Origin: Microbacterium paraoxydans
GTDB taxonomy: Bacteria; Actinomycetota; Actinomycetes; Actinomycetales; Microbacteriaceae
Direction: 5' to 3'
DNA: 64,000 nucleotides
Assembly: GCF_020524545.1 (NCBI RefSeq)
Contig: NZ_JAIVLG010000003.1
Location: forward strand, 1 to 64,000
The stretch's first letter is position 1. Each line of letters opens with the position of its first letter. The translations under genes were made by a program, and so were the position numbers. Shown piece after piece: positions 1 to 9,069 of the stretch. The notes below the pieces were generated by a model. The model was not told the origin of the DNA. It did not search any database and saw only the letters and a list, made by a program, of their open reading frames with translations.

Positions 1-288
1 CAGGGTGCTGCGTGGGGGTGGCCGACGTCGGTCGTGGATTGCACGCTTGCCGGTGGTGGGTGCTCGATGTCGTTCCAGAAGGGTGTGGTCGGCTGGTCGT
101 CGTCGACGGGTTCCGTGCTGGTGCCGACGGGGGCGATCTTGAACGAATGGAAGCGTCTGGGCGGGGTGGAGAGCGCCTGGGGCTACCCGAAGTCGTCAGC
201 TGTCGTCTCCGGAAACCTCACGACGCAGCGGTTCCAGAACGGTGAGGTCTCGTACGACTCCACGACGGGAAAGATCACCGTGAAGTAG
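1..288 (+). CDS. LGFP-repeat protein, C-terminal end (partial)
   Basis: The frame is open from the first base of the window and stops at 288, so this is the last 95 residues of a longer protein. It shows LGFP-type repeat units: a GAAWGWPTS segment, then 'FQKGVVGWSSSTGS', 'ILNEWKRLGG', 'AWGYPKS', and a final 'RFQNGEVSYDSTTG'. LGFP repeats occur in secreted or wall-attached actinobacterial proteins and are thought to bind the cell envelope, often beside peptidase or amidase domains. The catalytic part, if any, lies outside the window. Its position next to a surface-glycan operon fits an envelope role. The substrate is unknown. Confidence 0.85.
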   Translation, partial: QGAAWGWPTSVVDCTLAGGGCSMSFQKGVVGWSSSTGSVLVPTGAILNEWKRLGGVESAWGYPKSSAVVSGNLTTQRFQNGEVSYDSTTGKITVK

Positions 289-320
289 CGCGCCGACGGT
301 GCCTCCCAGCGTCGGTGGCA

Positions 321-326
321 TAAGAT
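321..326 (+). promoter_or_regulatory. Possible -10 box of the first glycan operon
   Basis: TAAGAT lies in the 74-base gap between the LGFP gene and the exporter permease, about 37 bases before its ATG. No convincing -35 is visible, so this is only a candidate. Confidence 0.35.
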
Positions 327-362
327 ACTCAAGCCTGCGGTGCGTCCTGTCACCGCGACCGA

Positions 363-1280
363 ATGAGTGGGCCTGTGACTGATACCCGAGATCTTTTCGC
401 CGCCGTCCCGCGTTCCGAGTTCGACGTCCCCGGCACCAGCCGCGGATTGATCGATGTGGTGCGCTGGCGCTATCTGCTGAACCTCCTCGTGAGGACCGGC
501 GTCACCACGCGGTATCGCAACTCGGTGTTGGGCTGGACCTGGTCGTATGTGCGGCCGGCTGCACAGTTCCTCGTTTTCTGGGTGGTCCTCGGGCTGTTCA
601 TGAACCTTGATCGGGGTATCCCGAACTACGCGGTCTACTTGTTCTCGGGCATCGTGGTCATCAATCTGTTCTCGGAGGCCTTCAAGAACGCCACCACGTC
701 GATCGTCGGCAACGCGCCTCTGGTTCGCAAGGTCTTCCTGCCTCGGCAGCTCTTCGCGGTGTCGGCCGTGATCGTCGCTTTCGTGCACTTCCTGCCGCAG
801 GTCGGATTGCTCCTGGTCGTGTGCCTCCTGCTCGGGTGGATCACGAACATCTCCATCTTGTCGATCCTTGCTATCGCGGCGGGAATGGCGATCGTCATGG
901 TGTTCGCGCTGGGATTGGGGCTCTTCTTCGGTGCGATCAACGTGCGCTTCCGGGACTCGGAGAACATCGTCGAGCTGCTCCTGCTCCTCGCCACGTGGGC
1001 GTCGCCCGTGCTCTACGCCTGGACGCAGGTGCAGGATGCCATCGTCGACAAGCTTGGATGGCCCGAGTGGATCGTCGAACTCTACCTACTGAACCCCATC
1101 ACCCAAGGCGTCGAGCTGTTCCACTACGCCTTCTGGCGCCCTGTGACCAATGCCGCCTTCGACCTTCCGCCGGATCTTGCATGGAACACGCTGTGGACGT
1201 TCCTGATCGCGGTCGGCACACTGCTGGTCGGACAATTCGTCTTCCGACGTCTCGAGGGAAGGTTCGCGCAGGATCTATGA
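363..1280 (+). CDS. ABC-2 type polysaccharide export permease (Wzm-like)
   Basis: This 305-residue integral membrane protein is the permease half of a Wzm/Wzt-type exporter, which moves a lipid-linked glycan across the membrane. The N-terminal part has the family stretch 'RTGVTTRYRNSVLGWTWSYV' just before the first membrane helix. About six hydrophobic segments follow (roughly 66-85, 93-110, 140-165, 170-200, 215-230, 275-295). A late 'LYLLNPITQGVELF' matches the conserved 'NP' loop of ABC2 membrane proteins. Its stop overlaps the start of the ATPase gene by four bases, so the two are translationally coupled. A GTG at 375 is an alternative start. The exported glycan is probably the polymer built by the rest of this operon. 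Confidence 0.9.
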   Translation: MSGPVTDTRDLFAAVPRSEFDVPGTSRGLIDVVRWRYLLNLLVRTGVTTRYRNSVLGWTWSYVRPAAQFLVFWVVLGLFMNLDRGIPNYAVYLFSGIVVINLFSEAFKNATTSIVGNAPLVRKVFLPRQLFAVSAVIVAFVHFLPQVGLLLVVCLLLGWITNISILSILAIAAGMAIVMVFALGLGLFFGAINVRFRDSENIVELLLLLATWASPVLYAWTQVQDAIVDKLGWPEWIVELYLLNPITQGVELFHYAFWRPVTNAAFDLPPDLAWNTLWTFLIAVGTLLVGQFVFRRLEGRFAQDL

Positions 1281-2014
1281 GCGCTCAGACTGCCATCAGG
1301 CCCAGCATCATCATCGACGGCGTGCGCAAGCGCTTCACGCTCAACCACGCGTTCTCCCTCAAGGACACGGTCGTGTCCTGGATCAAGCGGCGCACTCTCA
1401 CGAGCGAATTCGAAGCGCTCAAGGGAGTCGACCTCGTCATCGGCGAGGGAGAATCCGTCGCAATCCTCGGACTCAACGGTTCAGGGAAGTCGACGCTCCT
1501 CAAGCTCATCTCGGGTGTCATGGAGCCCGATGACGGTCAAGTCCTGACTCGTGGCCGTGTCGCGGGCCTGATCGAAGTCGGAGCGGGATTCCACCCGGAG
1601 CTCTCCGGCCGCGAGAACGTCTTCCTCAATGCGGCGATCCTCGGCATGAAGCGGCACGAGATCGAGGCCCGCTATGACGAGATCGTCGCCTTCAGCGAGA
1701 TCGAGCAGTTCATCGACCAGGAGGTGAAGCACTACTCGTCGGGGATGTTCATGCGCCTCGCCTTCTCCGTGGCGATCCACGTCGAGCTCGACGTCCTCCT
1801 GGTCGACGAGATCCTCTCCGTCGGCGACGCGCCCTTCCGTGAGAAGTGCCGCCTCAAGTTCGAGGAGCTGATCGCCGAGGGCAAGACGCTCGTCGTCGTC
1901 AGCCACGACATGGAGATGGTGCGCGAGTTGTGCACGCGAGGGATCGTGATCAACAAGGGCGAGGTCGTCTACGACGGTGAGGTCGAGGGCGCCATCGCGT
2001 TGGTGGACGCGTGA
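1277..2014 (+). CDS. ABC transporter ATP-binding protein (Wzt-like, no C-terminal glycan-binding domain)
   Basis: This is the 245-residue nucleotide-binding subunit that powers the permease just upstream. It has a Walker A 'GLNGSGKST', a signature of the polysaccharide-export type 'YSSGMFMRLAF' in place of LSGGQ, a Walker B 'VLLVDE', and the switch histidine in 'VVSHD'. It ends soon after the nucleotide-binding domain. It therefore lacks the C-terminal carbohydrate-binding domain that in some Wzt proteins recognises the capped end of the glycan. The start is the ATG overlapping the permease stop (ATGA); an upstream in-frame extension has no supporting signal. Confidence 0.92.
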   Translation: MSAQTAIRPSIIIDGVRKRFTLNHAFSLKDTVVSWIKRRTLTSEFEALKGVDLVIGEGESVAILGLNGSGKSTLLKLISGVMEPDDGQVLTRGRVAGLIEVGAGFHPELSGRENVFLNAAILGMKRHEIEARYDEIVAFSEIEQFIDQEVKHYSSGMFMRLAFSVAIHVELDVLLVDEILSVGDAPFREKCRLKFEELIAEGKTLVVVSHDMEMVRELCTRGIVINKGEVVYDGEVEGAIALVDA

Positions 2015-3945
2015 TCCTCACGTGGGCGGCGCAGGCGCCGGTGGTGCTCGTCGTCGCCCTGGTGGTCTTCGTGCCCGGCGTCGTCGCGCTCGCGGTCGTC
2101 GGACTGCGCGGACTGGCGCTGCTCGCCGCGGCGCCGCTGTTCACTGTTGCAGCGACGTCGATCGTCGCCCTTGCATACGGAGCGATCGGTATCCCGTGGT
2201 CGGTGTCCGGCTGGGTGTGGGGGATGCTCGTCGTCGTCATCGCCGCGGGCGGGGTGGGCTGGGTACTCCGGGGGAGGTACCGCGAGCCGCGGACGGGCGG
2301 CTCCTGGGTGTTGCCGACGGCGCTGACCACAGGGATGGCCATCGGCATCTGGCGGCTGGTCGACTACATCGCCGACGCGGACGCGATCTCGCAGACCAAC
2401 GACGCCGTCTTCCACATGAACGCGGTGCGTTTCATCCTGGAGAACGCGGATGCGTCGTCGCTCCACGTCAGCGGGATGATCGGCGGCAACGGCTTCTACC
2501 CCGCGGCCTGGCACGCCATCGTTTCCCTGATCGTCCTGCTCACCGGCACCAGCATCCCCATCGCCGCCAACTCTCTCACGATCGTCATCGGCGCGCTGAT
2601 CTGGCCGATCGGTATCGCCTGGCTCACCCGGGTGCTCACCGCCTCGAATGCGGTGGCGGGGGTCGCGGCGATCCTCTCCGGTGCGCTGCAGACCTTTCCG
2701 CTGCTGATGTTCCAGTGGGGCGTGCTGTTCCCCAATGCGTTGTCCCTTGCGCTTCTGCCAGCGGCCATCGCCCTCGTCATTTCGCTGCCGTTGTGGCACG
2801 ACGTCGCGCTGCGGTGGCGTCCGGTCGCCCGGAGCGTCGTGTTCGTGCTCGTCGCGCTCGCGGCGCTCGTGTTCTCGCAGCCGGCGGCACTGCTGCCCTG
2901 GGCCGCGCTCCTGGTGCTGTGGGCGACGGCGCAGCTGCTGACGGCGTCCGCACCGTCGCGGTACTGGCGATGGGGACTGATAGCGGCTGCGTGGGCGGCC
3001 CTCGCCGTCATGTGGGTGGGGCTGTCGCGCGGGACCAGCGGCTCCCACTGGCCGCCTTTCCGCGGCAAGCTCGAGGTGCTGCTCGACGTGGTGCTCAACG
3101 GGCAGCTCCGGATTCCGTTCGCCGTCGGCGTCAGTGTGTTCATGCTCGTGGGGCTCGTGGTGGCGTGGCGCGCCGCACGGATGCGTTGGTTCGTCTTCGC
3201 CTGGCTCCTGGTGTCGGGGCTGTACATCCTCGTCGCCGCGGTCGGGGCACCCCTGATCCGGGAGAACGTCCTCGGCGCCTGGTATGCAGACCCGTACCGC
3301 ATCGCCGCGCTCGCGCCGCTCGTCGTCGTTCCCCTCGCGGCGCTCGGTCTGCACGCCCTCGTCCGCTTTGTCGTCGGACTCTTCCGTCGGCGCGCGGGCG
3401 CCACGGAAACGGAAGGACCGGTGGTCATCGCTTCGCTGCTCAGCGCAGTCGTGTTCATGCTCGTGCTCGTGCTGGTGAGATCGGTCGCGATGCCGTCGTT
3501 CACCGAAGGGACCTTCGATCGGGCGTCCCGGTACGTCGCCGAGTCCGACAGCTTCCTCTCGCCGGACGAGCGCACACTGCTCGAGTCCCTCGATGAGTAT
3601 GTGGAACCCGGTGCACGCGTCCTCAGCAATCCCTCGACGGGCGCGGGATTCGGATACCTGTTCAGCGGCGTCGACGTCTTTCCGCGCACCTGGTCCACGC
3701 CGCGCTCCGAAGCATGGGCGGTGCTGGCAGCGAGCCTGCGCGACGCTTCGACGGACCCCGCCGTGTGCGAGGCGCTCGCGGCCTATTCCGACCCGGAGTA
3801 CGTGCTCGACTTCGGAATCGGCGATGTGACGCCGGGTCGCTACGAGTCCGAGGGAATGACGGACTTCGCCGGGCAACCCGGATTCGAGAAGGTGGCAGAG
3901 GTCGGCGACGCCTCGCTCTGGCGAATCACAGCGTGCGCTCGGTGA
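2011..3945 (+). CDS. DUF6541-type multi-pass membrane protein
   Basis: This 644-residue protein has about a dozen hydrophobic helices from residue 5 to about 490, then a soluble C-terminal portion of about 150 residues. It resembles the DUF6541 family of actinobacterial GT-C-like membrane proteins found in surface-glycan loci. Members are thought to be membrane glycosyltransferases that use lipid-linked donors; that is inferred from fold and context, not shown here. An acidic extracytoplasmic loop ('QTNDAVFHMNAV', residues about 130-142) sits where GT-C enzymes carry their catalytic loop. The GTG start overlaps the wzt stop. The next two genes encode a polyprenyl-phosphate GT2 and its DUF2304 partner, which could supply its donor. 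Confidence 0.75.
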   Translation: MILTWAAQAPVVLVVALVVFVPGVVALAVVGLRGLALLAAAPLFTVAATSIVALAYGAIGIPWSVSGWVWGMLVVVIAAGGVGWVLRGRYREPRTGGSWVLPTALTTGMAIGIWRLVDYIADADAISQTNDAVFHMNAVRFILENADASSLHVSGMIGGNGFYPAAWHAIVSLIVLLTGTSIPIAANSLTIVIGALIWPIGIAWLTRVLTASNAVAGVAAILSGALQTFPLLMFQWGVLFPNALSLALLPAAIALVISLPLWHDVALRWRPVARSVVFVLVALAALVFSQPAALLPWAALLVLWATAQLLTASAPSRYWRWGLIAAAWAALAVMWVGLSRGTSGSHWPPFRGKLEVLLDVVLNGQLRIPFAVGVSVFMLVGLVVAWRAARMRWFVFAWLLVSGLYILVAAVGAPLIRENVLGAWYADPYRIAALAPLVVVPLAALGLHALVRFVVGLFRRRAGATETEGPVVIASLLSAVVFMLVLVLVRSVAMPSFTEGTFDRASRYVAESDSFLSPDERTLLESLDEYVEPGARVLSNPSTGAGFGYLFSGVDVFPRTWSTPRSEAWAVLAASLRDASTDPAVCEALAAYSDPEYVLDFGIGDVTPGRYESEGMTDFAGQPGFEKVAEVGDASLWRITACAR

Positions 3946-3977
3946 TGAAGGAGGAGGCGTCGGTAGGATTCGACGTG

Positions 3978-4709
3978 ATGCTGCGCCCGGTAGACCCCCG
4001 CGTTCTCGTCGTCATCCCGGCGCTGAACGAAGAAGACTCCGTCGCAGAGGTTGTCGACGCGGTGAGAACCGCGGCTCCCTCTGCGCGGTGCCTCGTCGTC
4101 GACGACGGCTCCTCCGACGCGACGGCGCGGCGCGCTCGCGAGGCCGGGGCCGTCGTGCTCGCACTTCCCTACAACCTCGGAGTCGGCGGAGCGATGCGAG
4201 CGGGTTTCCGCTTCGCGCGCGACAACGGGTTCGACGTCGTGGTCCAGGTCGATGCCGACGGTCAGCACGACCCGGGGATGATCCCGACGCTGATCGACAC
4301 CCTGTCCGGAGCCGACCTCGTGATCGGCGCCCGGTTCGCCGGTGTGGGCGAGTACGGCGTGCGAGGGCCGCGTCGATGGGCGATGCGAGTTCTGGCCCGG
4401 GTGATGAGCCGTGTCGCCGGCACGACGCTGACCGATGTGACGAGTGGTTTCAAAGCCGCAGGGCCCCGGGCGATCGCACTTTTCGCCGAGAACTTCCCCG
4501 CCGAGTATCTCGGTGACACGATCGAGGCTCTCGTGATCGGAGCGCGAGCCGGACTATCGATCCGGCAGGTTCCCGTCGCGATGCGGCAACGGCAAGGGGG
4601 CGAGCCCTCCCACCGCCCCTGGAAGGCCGCGGTCTACCTCTTCCGCGCATGCGCGGCCTTTCTCCTGGCGATGATGCGCCCACGAACTCCCGTGGAGGAC
4701 CCGCGATGA
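3978..4709 (+). CDS. Glycosyltransferase family 2, polyprenyl-phosphate sugar synthase-like
   Basis: This soluble GT-A enzyme of 243 residues resembles dolichyl-phosphate mannosyltransferase. It begins 'VLVVIPALNEEDSV', continues with 'VVDDGSSDATARRA' and carries the metal-binding 'QVDADGQHD'. It probably moves a sugar from a nucleotide donor onto polyprenyl phosphate at the inner membrane face. The ATG at 3978 has an AGGA nine bases upstream. An ATG at 3945, overlapping the previous stop, is also possible and would add 11 residues. The following DUF2304 gene is the usual partner of this GT2 type. The sugar transferred cannot be read from sequence. Confidence 0.88.
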   Translation: MLRPVDPRVLVVIPALNEEDSVAEVVDAVRTAAPSARCLVVDDGSSDATARRAREAGAVVLALPYNLGVGGAMRAGFRFARDNGFDVVVQVDADGQHDPGMIPTLIDTLSGADLVIGARFAGVGEYGVRGPRRWAMRVLARVMSRVAGTTLTDVTSGFKAAGPRAIALFAENFPAEYLGDTIEALVIGARAGLSIRQVPVAMRQRQGGEPSHRPWKAAVYLFRACAAFLLAMMRPRTPVEDPR

Positions 4710-5110
4710 ACCCGGTGACCTACGCATTCGGCATCGTCGCGGCGATCCTGGCCCTCGTCGCGATCGTCGAGCTGATGCGTCGCGGCACGCTCCGTGAGCG
4801 CCACGCCGTGTGGTGGTTCGTCGGCGGCGTGCTGGCGCTGATCATCGCCGTCTTCCCGCAGACGCTCGCGTGGGGCGCCCAGGTATTGGGCATCGCCCTG
4901 CCGGTCAACCTCGTCTTCTTCGTCGCGATCGGGCTGCTGTTCCTCGTGAGCCTGCAGTACGGGGCGGAACTCACCAAGATCGAGCACAAGATGCGTGCGC
5001 TCGCTGAGAAGACGGCGTTCAACGAACAGCGCATCGAAGCCCTTGAAGCGCGTCTCGCCGGGCGTGACGCGGCCGAGGCCAGCGACGTCGACCCCGAGGG
5101 AGAGCGGTGA
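4706..5110 (+). CDS. DUF2304 small membrane protein
   Basis: This 134-residue protein has three membrane segments (about 3-23, 34-54 and 68-88). A charged coiled-coil tail follows, starting near 'ELTKIEHKMRALAEKTAF'. The family is found next to GT2 polyprenyl-phosphate glycosyltransferases, and the tail is thought to tether or help that enzyme at the membrane. That fits the gene just upstream, whose stop it overlaps (ATGA). The role is inferred from context. Confidence 0.85.
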   Translation: MNPVTYAFGIVAAILALVAIVELMRRGTLRERHAVWWFVGGVLALIIAVFPQTLAWGAQVLGIALPVNLVFFVAIGLLFLVSLQYGAELTKIEHKMRALAEKTAFNEQRIEALEARLAGRDAAEASDVDPEGER

Positions 5111-6339
5111 GTCGTCCCGCGCGCGCGCTGATCGCCTCCCGGCTGTTTCCGCCGGAGGTGAGCGCCGGGGCATTCCGCCTCGGTGCGCTCGCCCGAGCGT
5201 TGCGTGCTCGCGGCGAGGTCGTGGTGCTGACGACTCGTCCTCCGCGCCACGCCCCGTCGACGCCAGACGCACCCGGTGTAGACGTGCGGCGGTGGCCGGT
5301 GCTGCGAGATCGCGGCGGCAACGTGCGCGGCTACATCCAATACATGAGCTTCGACGCGCCGCTGATGCTGCGCCTGCTCTTCGCCAGATGCGACGTGGTC
5401 ATCGCCGAGTCACCGCCGACCACGGGGATCGTCGCTGCGACCGTCGCGTGGCTGCGACGCCGGCCGTTGGTCTACTATGCGGCCGACGTCTGGACCGACG
5501 GCGTGATCTCGATGGGGGCGCCGAAGCCCGTCATCGCGATCATGCGTTCGATGGAACGCGCGGTGCTGCGTCGGGCGGCCGCGATCGTCTCCGTCTCCGA
5601 CGAGGTGACAGAGCGTCTGCGTCTCCTCGATGCCGACCCTGCGCGCATCGCCACAGTGGGCAACGGCATCGACACCGGCGTCTTCACCCCGGAAGCCCCG
5701 CTCCCTGAGGTGGCAGGGCGGTACTTCGTCTACACCGGCACCATGTCGGAGTGGCAGCGTCCCGATGTGTTCGTGCGGGCCTTTGCGCAGATCGCTGAGG
5801 AAGCACCGGACGTCAGGATCCGGTTCTTCGGGCAGGGCGCCGTCGAGCACGAGCTGCGCGCTCTCGCGGACGAGGTCGTTCCCGGGCGCGTCGACTTCGG
5901 TGGGGTGGTGAGTCCCGCTCAGTCCGCATCGTGGATCCGTGGAGCGGTCGCCGCCTTGGTCAGCATCGTGCCCGGCATCGGGTACGACTTCGCTCGGCCG
6001 ACCAAGACCTATGCAGCCGCTGCGGTAGGCACTCCCGTGCTCTTCGCCGGCCCCGAGACCGGATCGCGGCTCGTGAGCGATGCCCAACTCGGCGTCGCCG
6101 TCGACTTCGACGTCGACGCGGTCGCCGAAGCGATGCGGCTGCTTCTGATCGAAGCGGACGAAGGCCGCTCGGAGGGACTCCGGCCGCGACGAGCGATGTG
6201 GGCGCGGGAGCATGTGTCGCTCGACGCGGTGGCGGAGCGAGTGGCCGAGGTGGTCTCCCAGGTGAGATCGTCGCGGCCGACTAAGATCATGGGGGCGCGG
6301 AATGCGCCGACCGGACCGGAGGGAAGGCCAGTTTCGTGA
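5107..6339 (+). CDS. Glycosyltransferase family 4 (GT-B)
   Basis: This 410-residue protein has two Rossmann-like halves. The N-terminal half opens with 'ASRLFPPEVSAGAFRLGALA', typical of WcaI/WbuB-like GT4 enzymes. The C-terminal half contains 'VGNGIDTGVF', 'YFVYTGTMSEWQRPDVFV' and a donor-site segment near 'RPTKTYAAAAVGTPVLF'. It probably adds one sugar during assembly of the repeat unit on the cytoplasmic side. The GTG start overlaps the DUF2304 stop. A TAAGAT hexamer at 6282-6287, near its 3' end, could be an internal promoter for the amino-sugar genes downstream. Donor and acceptor are unknown. Confidence 0.87.
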   Translation: MSRPARALIASRLFPPEVSAGAFRLGALARALRARGEVVVLTTRPPRHAPSTPDAPGVDVRRWPVLRDRGGNVRGYIQYMSFDAPLMLRLLFARCDVVIAESPPTTGIVAATVAWLRRRPLVYYAADVWTDGVISMGAPKPVIAIMRSMERAVLRRAAAIVSVSDEVTERLRLLDADPARIATVGNGIDTGVFTPEAPLPEVAGRYFVYTGTMSEWQRPDVFVRAFAQIAEEAPDVRIRFFGQGAVEHELRALADEVVPGRVDFGGVVSPAQSASWIRGAVAALVSIVPGIGYDFARPTKTYAAAAVGTPVLFAGPETGSRLVSDAQLGVAVDFDVDAVAEAMRLLLIEADEGRSEGLRPRRAMWAREHVSLDAVAERVAEVVSQVRSSRPTKIMGARNAPTGPEGRPVS

Positions 6340-6947
6340 CGAATACCGGAAGCGTGCGGATCGTCGATTCCGCCGATGTGTCCGCTGACGCCGTCATCGG
6401 AGACGGCTCGTCCATCTGGCATCTCGCCCAGGTGCGCGAGCAGGCTCAGCTCGGCGAGAACTGCATCGTCGGTCGAGGCGCATACATCGGTACCGGAGTG
6501 GTCATGGGCGACAACTGCAAGGTGCAGAACTACGCGCTCGTGTACGAGCCGGCACGCCTCGGCGATGGTGTCTTCATCGGCCCCGCCGTCGTGCTCACCA
6601 ACGACACCTACCCGCGCGCGATCAATGCGGACGGCACGATAAAGAGCGCGCACGACTGGGAGCCCGTCGGCGTGACTATCGAGCGGGGGGCCGCCATCGG
6701 CGCGAGGGCCACCTGCGTGGCACCGGTGACCATCGGAGCGTGGGCGACAGTCGCTGCCGGCGCCGTCGTCGTCAAGGACGTCCCCGCCTTCGCCCTCGTC
6801 GCCGGCGTCCCCGCGAAGCGCATCGGCTGGGTGGGGGAGTCGGGTGTGCCGTTGGTCGCCGGTGACGACGAGAGCACCTGGGTGTGTCCTTCCACCGGCG
6901 CGCGTTACCTCGAGACTGACGGAACACTGACCAAGGAGATCGTGTGA
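6336..6947 (+). CDS. Left-handed beta-helix N-acetyltransferase (WbpD/WlbB-like)
   Basis: This 203-residue hexapeptide-repeat acyltransferase has many [IVL]-G-x4 turns from residue 10 to 160 (for example 'IGDGSSIW', 'LGENCIVGRGAYIGTG', 'IGARATCVAPVTIGAW'). A C-terminal tail 'STWVCPSTGARYLETDG' is typical of the WbpD group. In the known pathway WbpD acetylates the 3-amino group of UDP-GlcNAc3NA with acetyl-CoA, giving UDP-2,3-diacetamido-2,3-dideoxy-glucuronic acid. The WbpE-like and WbpB-like genes follow directly and support that reading. The GTG start overlaps the previous stop and has a strong GGAGGGAAGG ribosome-binding site at 6318-6327. Confidence 0.88.
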   Translation: MTNTGSVRIVDSADVSADAVIGDGSSIWHLAQVREQAQLGENCIVGRGAYIGTGVVMGDNCKVQNYALVYEPARLGDGVFIGPAVVLTNDTYPRAINADGTIKSAHDWEPVGVTIERGAAIGARATCVAPVTIGAWATVAAGAVVVKDVPAFALVAGVPAKRIGWVGESGVPLVAGDDESTWVCPSTGARYLETDGTLTKEIV

Positions 6948-8041
6948 GCGAGTTCATTCCCCCGGCGAAGCCCATCATCGGCGACGAGGAGCGCGAGGCC
7001 GTCGACCGCGTGCTGCGCAGCGGCATGGTCGCGCAAGGGCCGGAGGTCGCTGCCTTCGAGCAGGAGTTCTCGGCGCATTTTGTGCCCGGTCGGCCGTCTG
7101 TCGCGGTGAACTCGGGCACGGCGGGTCTTCACCTCGGTCTCCTGGCTGCCGGGGTCGGTCCGGGTGACGAAGTGATCGTGCCGTCGTTCACGTTCGCCGC
7201 GACCGGCAACTCGGTAGCGCTGACGGGCGGAACGCCGGTGTTCGTCGACATCGAGCCGGAGACGTTCACTCTCGACCCTGCGGCGGTCGCGGCAGCCATC
7301 ACCCCGAAGACCAGGGGAATCCTCCCTGTGCACCTGTACGGCCACCCCGCCCGGATGCGCGAGCTCGAGGCGCTGGCCGCGGAGCGCGGTGTCGCCCTGT
7401 ACGAGGATGCGGCGCAGGCGCACGGTGCGTCGCTCGACGGGCGCCCCGTCGGCGCTTTCGGTGAGTTCGCGATGTTCAGCCTCTATCCGACGAAGAACAT
7501 GACCAGCGGCGAGGGCGGGATGGTGACCACGGCGACCGACGAGCTCGCTCGCCAGGTGAAGCTCCTGCGCAACCAGGGCATGGAACGCCAGTACGAGAAC
7601 GAGGTCATCGGCTTCAACGCACGCATGACCGACATCCACGCCGCGATCGGTCGCGTGCAGCTGACCAAGGTCGACGCCTGGACGAAGACGCGCCAGAGCA
7701 ACGCGGCGTTCCTGGACGCGAACCTGCAGGGCGTCGTCGTCCCGCCGGTCGCCGACGGCGCGGTGCACGTGTATCACCAGTACACGATCCGGGTCCCGGA
7801 GGACCGGGATGGGTTCGTCGCTGCACTCAAGGGCGAGCACAACGTCGGTGCGGGTGTGTACTACCCCATCCCGAACCACCGTTTGCCCTCGCTGACGCAC
7901 TTCGCACCCGGGGTCGACCTTCCCGAGACGGAGCGGGCCGCGCGCGAGGTCGCGTCGCTGCCGGTCCACCCCTCGCTGAGCGGCGACGACCTCGAGCGCA
8001 TCGTCTCCGCGGTGAACGCCGTTGCGAAGGCGGGAGCCTGA
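6944..8041 (+). CDS. DegT/DnrJ/EryC1/StrS aminotransferase (WbpE-like)
   Basis: This 365-residue PLP enzyme transfers an amino group to a keto-sugar nucleotide. Visible features are 'NSGTAGLHLGLLAAG' (residues 56-70), 'EDAAQAHGA' around the PLP-contacting Asp/Gln, and the Schiff-base lysine K184 in 'YPTKNMTSGEGG'. Beside WbpD-like and WbpB-like genes it most likely makes UDP-GlcNAc3NA from the 3-keto intermediate, with glutamate as donor. The GTG start overlaps the acetyltransferase stop, and its stop overlaps the next ATG (TGATG). Confidence 0.9.
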   Translation: MSEFIPPAKPIIGDEEREAVDRVLRSGMVAQGPEVAAFEQEFSAHFVPGRPSVAVNSGTAGLHLGLLAAGVGPGDEVIVPSFTFAATGNSVALTGGTPVFVDIEPETFTLDPAAVAAAITPKTRGILPVHLYGHPARMRELEALAAERGVALYEDAAQAHGASLDGRPVGAFGEFAMFSLYPTKNMTSGEGGMVTTATDELARQVKLLRNQGMERQYENEVIGFNARMTDIHAAIGRVQLTKVDAWTKTRQSNAAFLDANLQGVVVPPVADGAVHVYHQYTIRVPEDRDGFVAALKGEHNVGAGVYYPIPNHRLPSLTHFAPGVDLPETERAAREVASLPVHPSLSGDDLERIVSAVNAVAKAGA

Positions 8042-9024
8042 TGACCTTGCGAGCCGGACTCCTCGGCGTCGGGATGATGGGGCGCCACCACGCTCGTGTG
8101 CTCCGGGAGATCGATGGCGTCGACCTCGTCGCGATCGCGGACCCGGGCGGAGATCCGCACGGTGTGGCCGGTGACCTGCAGATCCTGCCCGACATCGATG
8201 CGCTGATCGCGGTCGGCATCGACATCGCGGTCGTCGCCGTGCCCACGCGCTTCCACGAGGACGCCGCACTGAAGCTGGCCGCGGCCGGGGTGCACACGCT
8301 GGTCGAGAAGCCGATCGCGCACAGCGTCGAGGCGGGGCAGCGCATGGTCGACGCCTTCGCTGCTGCCGGACTGGTCGGGGCCGTGGGGCACATCGAGCGC
8401 TTCAACCCCGCCGTTCAGGAACTTCGTCGCCGGATCGAGGCTGGGGAGCTCGGAGCCCTCTACCAGGTGGCCACACGTCGCCAAGGGCCGTTCCCGTCGC
8501 GTATCGCCGATGTGGGGGTCGCGAAGGACCTGGCCTCCCACGACGTCGACCTCACGGCCTGGGTCGTGCAGAGCGACTACGAGCGGGTGTTCGCACAGAC
8601 GGCGTTCAAGAGCGGCCGCGAGCACGAGGACATGATCACGATCACCGGGCGGACAGCATCGGGCGTCATCGTGAACAACATCGTCAATTGGCTGAGTCCG
8701 ATGAAGGAGCGCGTCACCGTGGTCACGGGGGAGAAGGGCGCTTTCGTCGCCGACACCTCGACCGGAGACCTGACGTTCTACGCCAACGGCACGATCCCTC
8801 TGGAGTGGGAATCCGTGTCGTCGTTCCGCGGGGTCTCGGAAGGGGACGTCACGCGCTACGCGTTCGCCAAGCGCGAGCCTCTGCGCGTCGAGCACGAGGC
8901 CTTCCGCGACGCCGTGCTCGGGAAGAAGACCGACGTCGTCACCATGGAGCAGGGGCTTCGGACGCTCGTCGTCGTCGAAGCAGCCCTCGAGTCGTCGCAG
9001 ACCGGCGCAGCCATATCCCTGTGA
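8041..9024 (+). CDS. Gfo/Idh/MocA oxidoreductase (WbpB/WlbA-like)
   Basis: This 327-residue NAD-dependent sugar dehydrogenase has an N-terminal Rossmann fold, 'LLGVGMMGRHHARVL', the family's 'EKPIAHS' lysine motif near residue 97, and a GFO_IDH C-terminal domain. In the Wbp pathway this enzyme oxidises C3 of UDP-GlcNAcA so that WbpE can aminate it. The gene starts inside the stop of the aminotransferase gene, so the pair is tightly coupled. Other Gfo/Idh substrates are possible; the assignment rests on the WbpD and WbpE neighbours. Confidence 0.87.
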   Translation: MTLRAGLLGVGMMGRHHARVLREIDGVDLVAIADPGGDPHGVAGDLQILPDIDALIAVGIDIAVVAVPTRFHEDAALKLAAAGVHTLVEKPIAHSVEAGQRMVDAFAAAGLVGAVGHIERFNPAVQELRRRIEAGELGALYQVATRRQGPFPSRIADVGVAKDLASHDVDLTAWVVQSDYERVFAQTAFKSGREHEDMITITGRTASGVIVNNIVNWLSPMKERVTVVTGEKGAFVADTSTGDLTFYANGTIPLEWESVSSFRGVSEGDVTRYAFAKREPLRVEHEAFRDAVLGKKTDVVTMEQGLRTLVVVEAALESSQTGAAISL

Positions 9025-9069
9025 CGCATCCTGAGGCGCCGATCGTGCCCGCGCGAAAGTGAACCCGAC

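Noticed and set aside
1969..3876. A 635-codon minus-strand open frame opposite the DUF6541 gene, and similar ones at 16628-18802 and 24712-26238
   Set aside because: All are rich in Arg, Asp, Gly and His with no recognisable domain, and lie opposite clear genes; they are codon-bias shadows.
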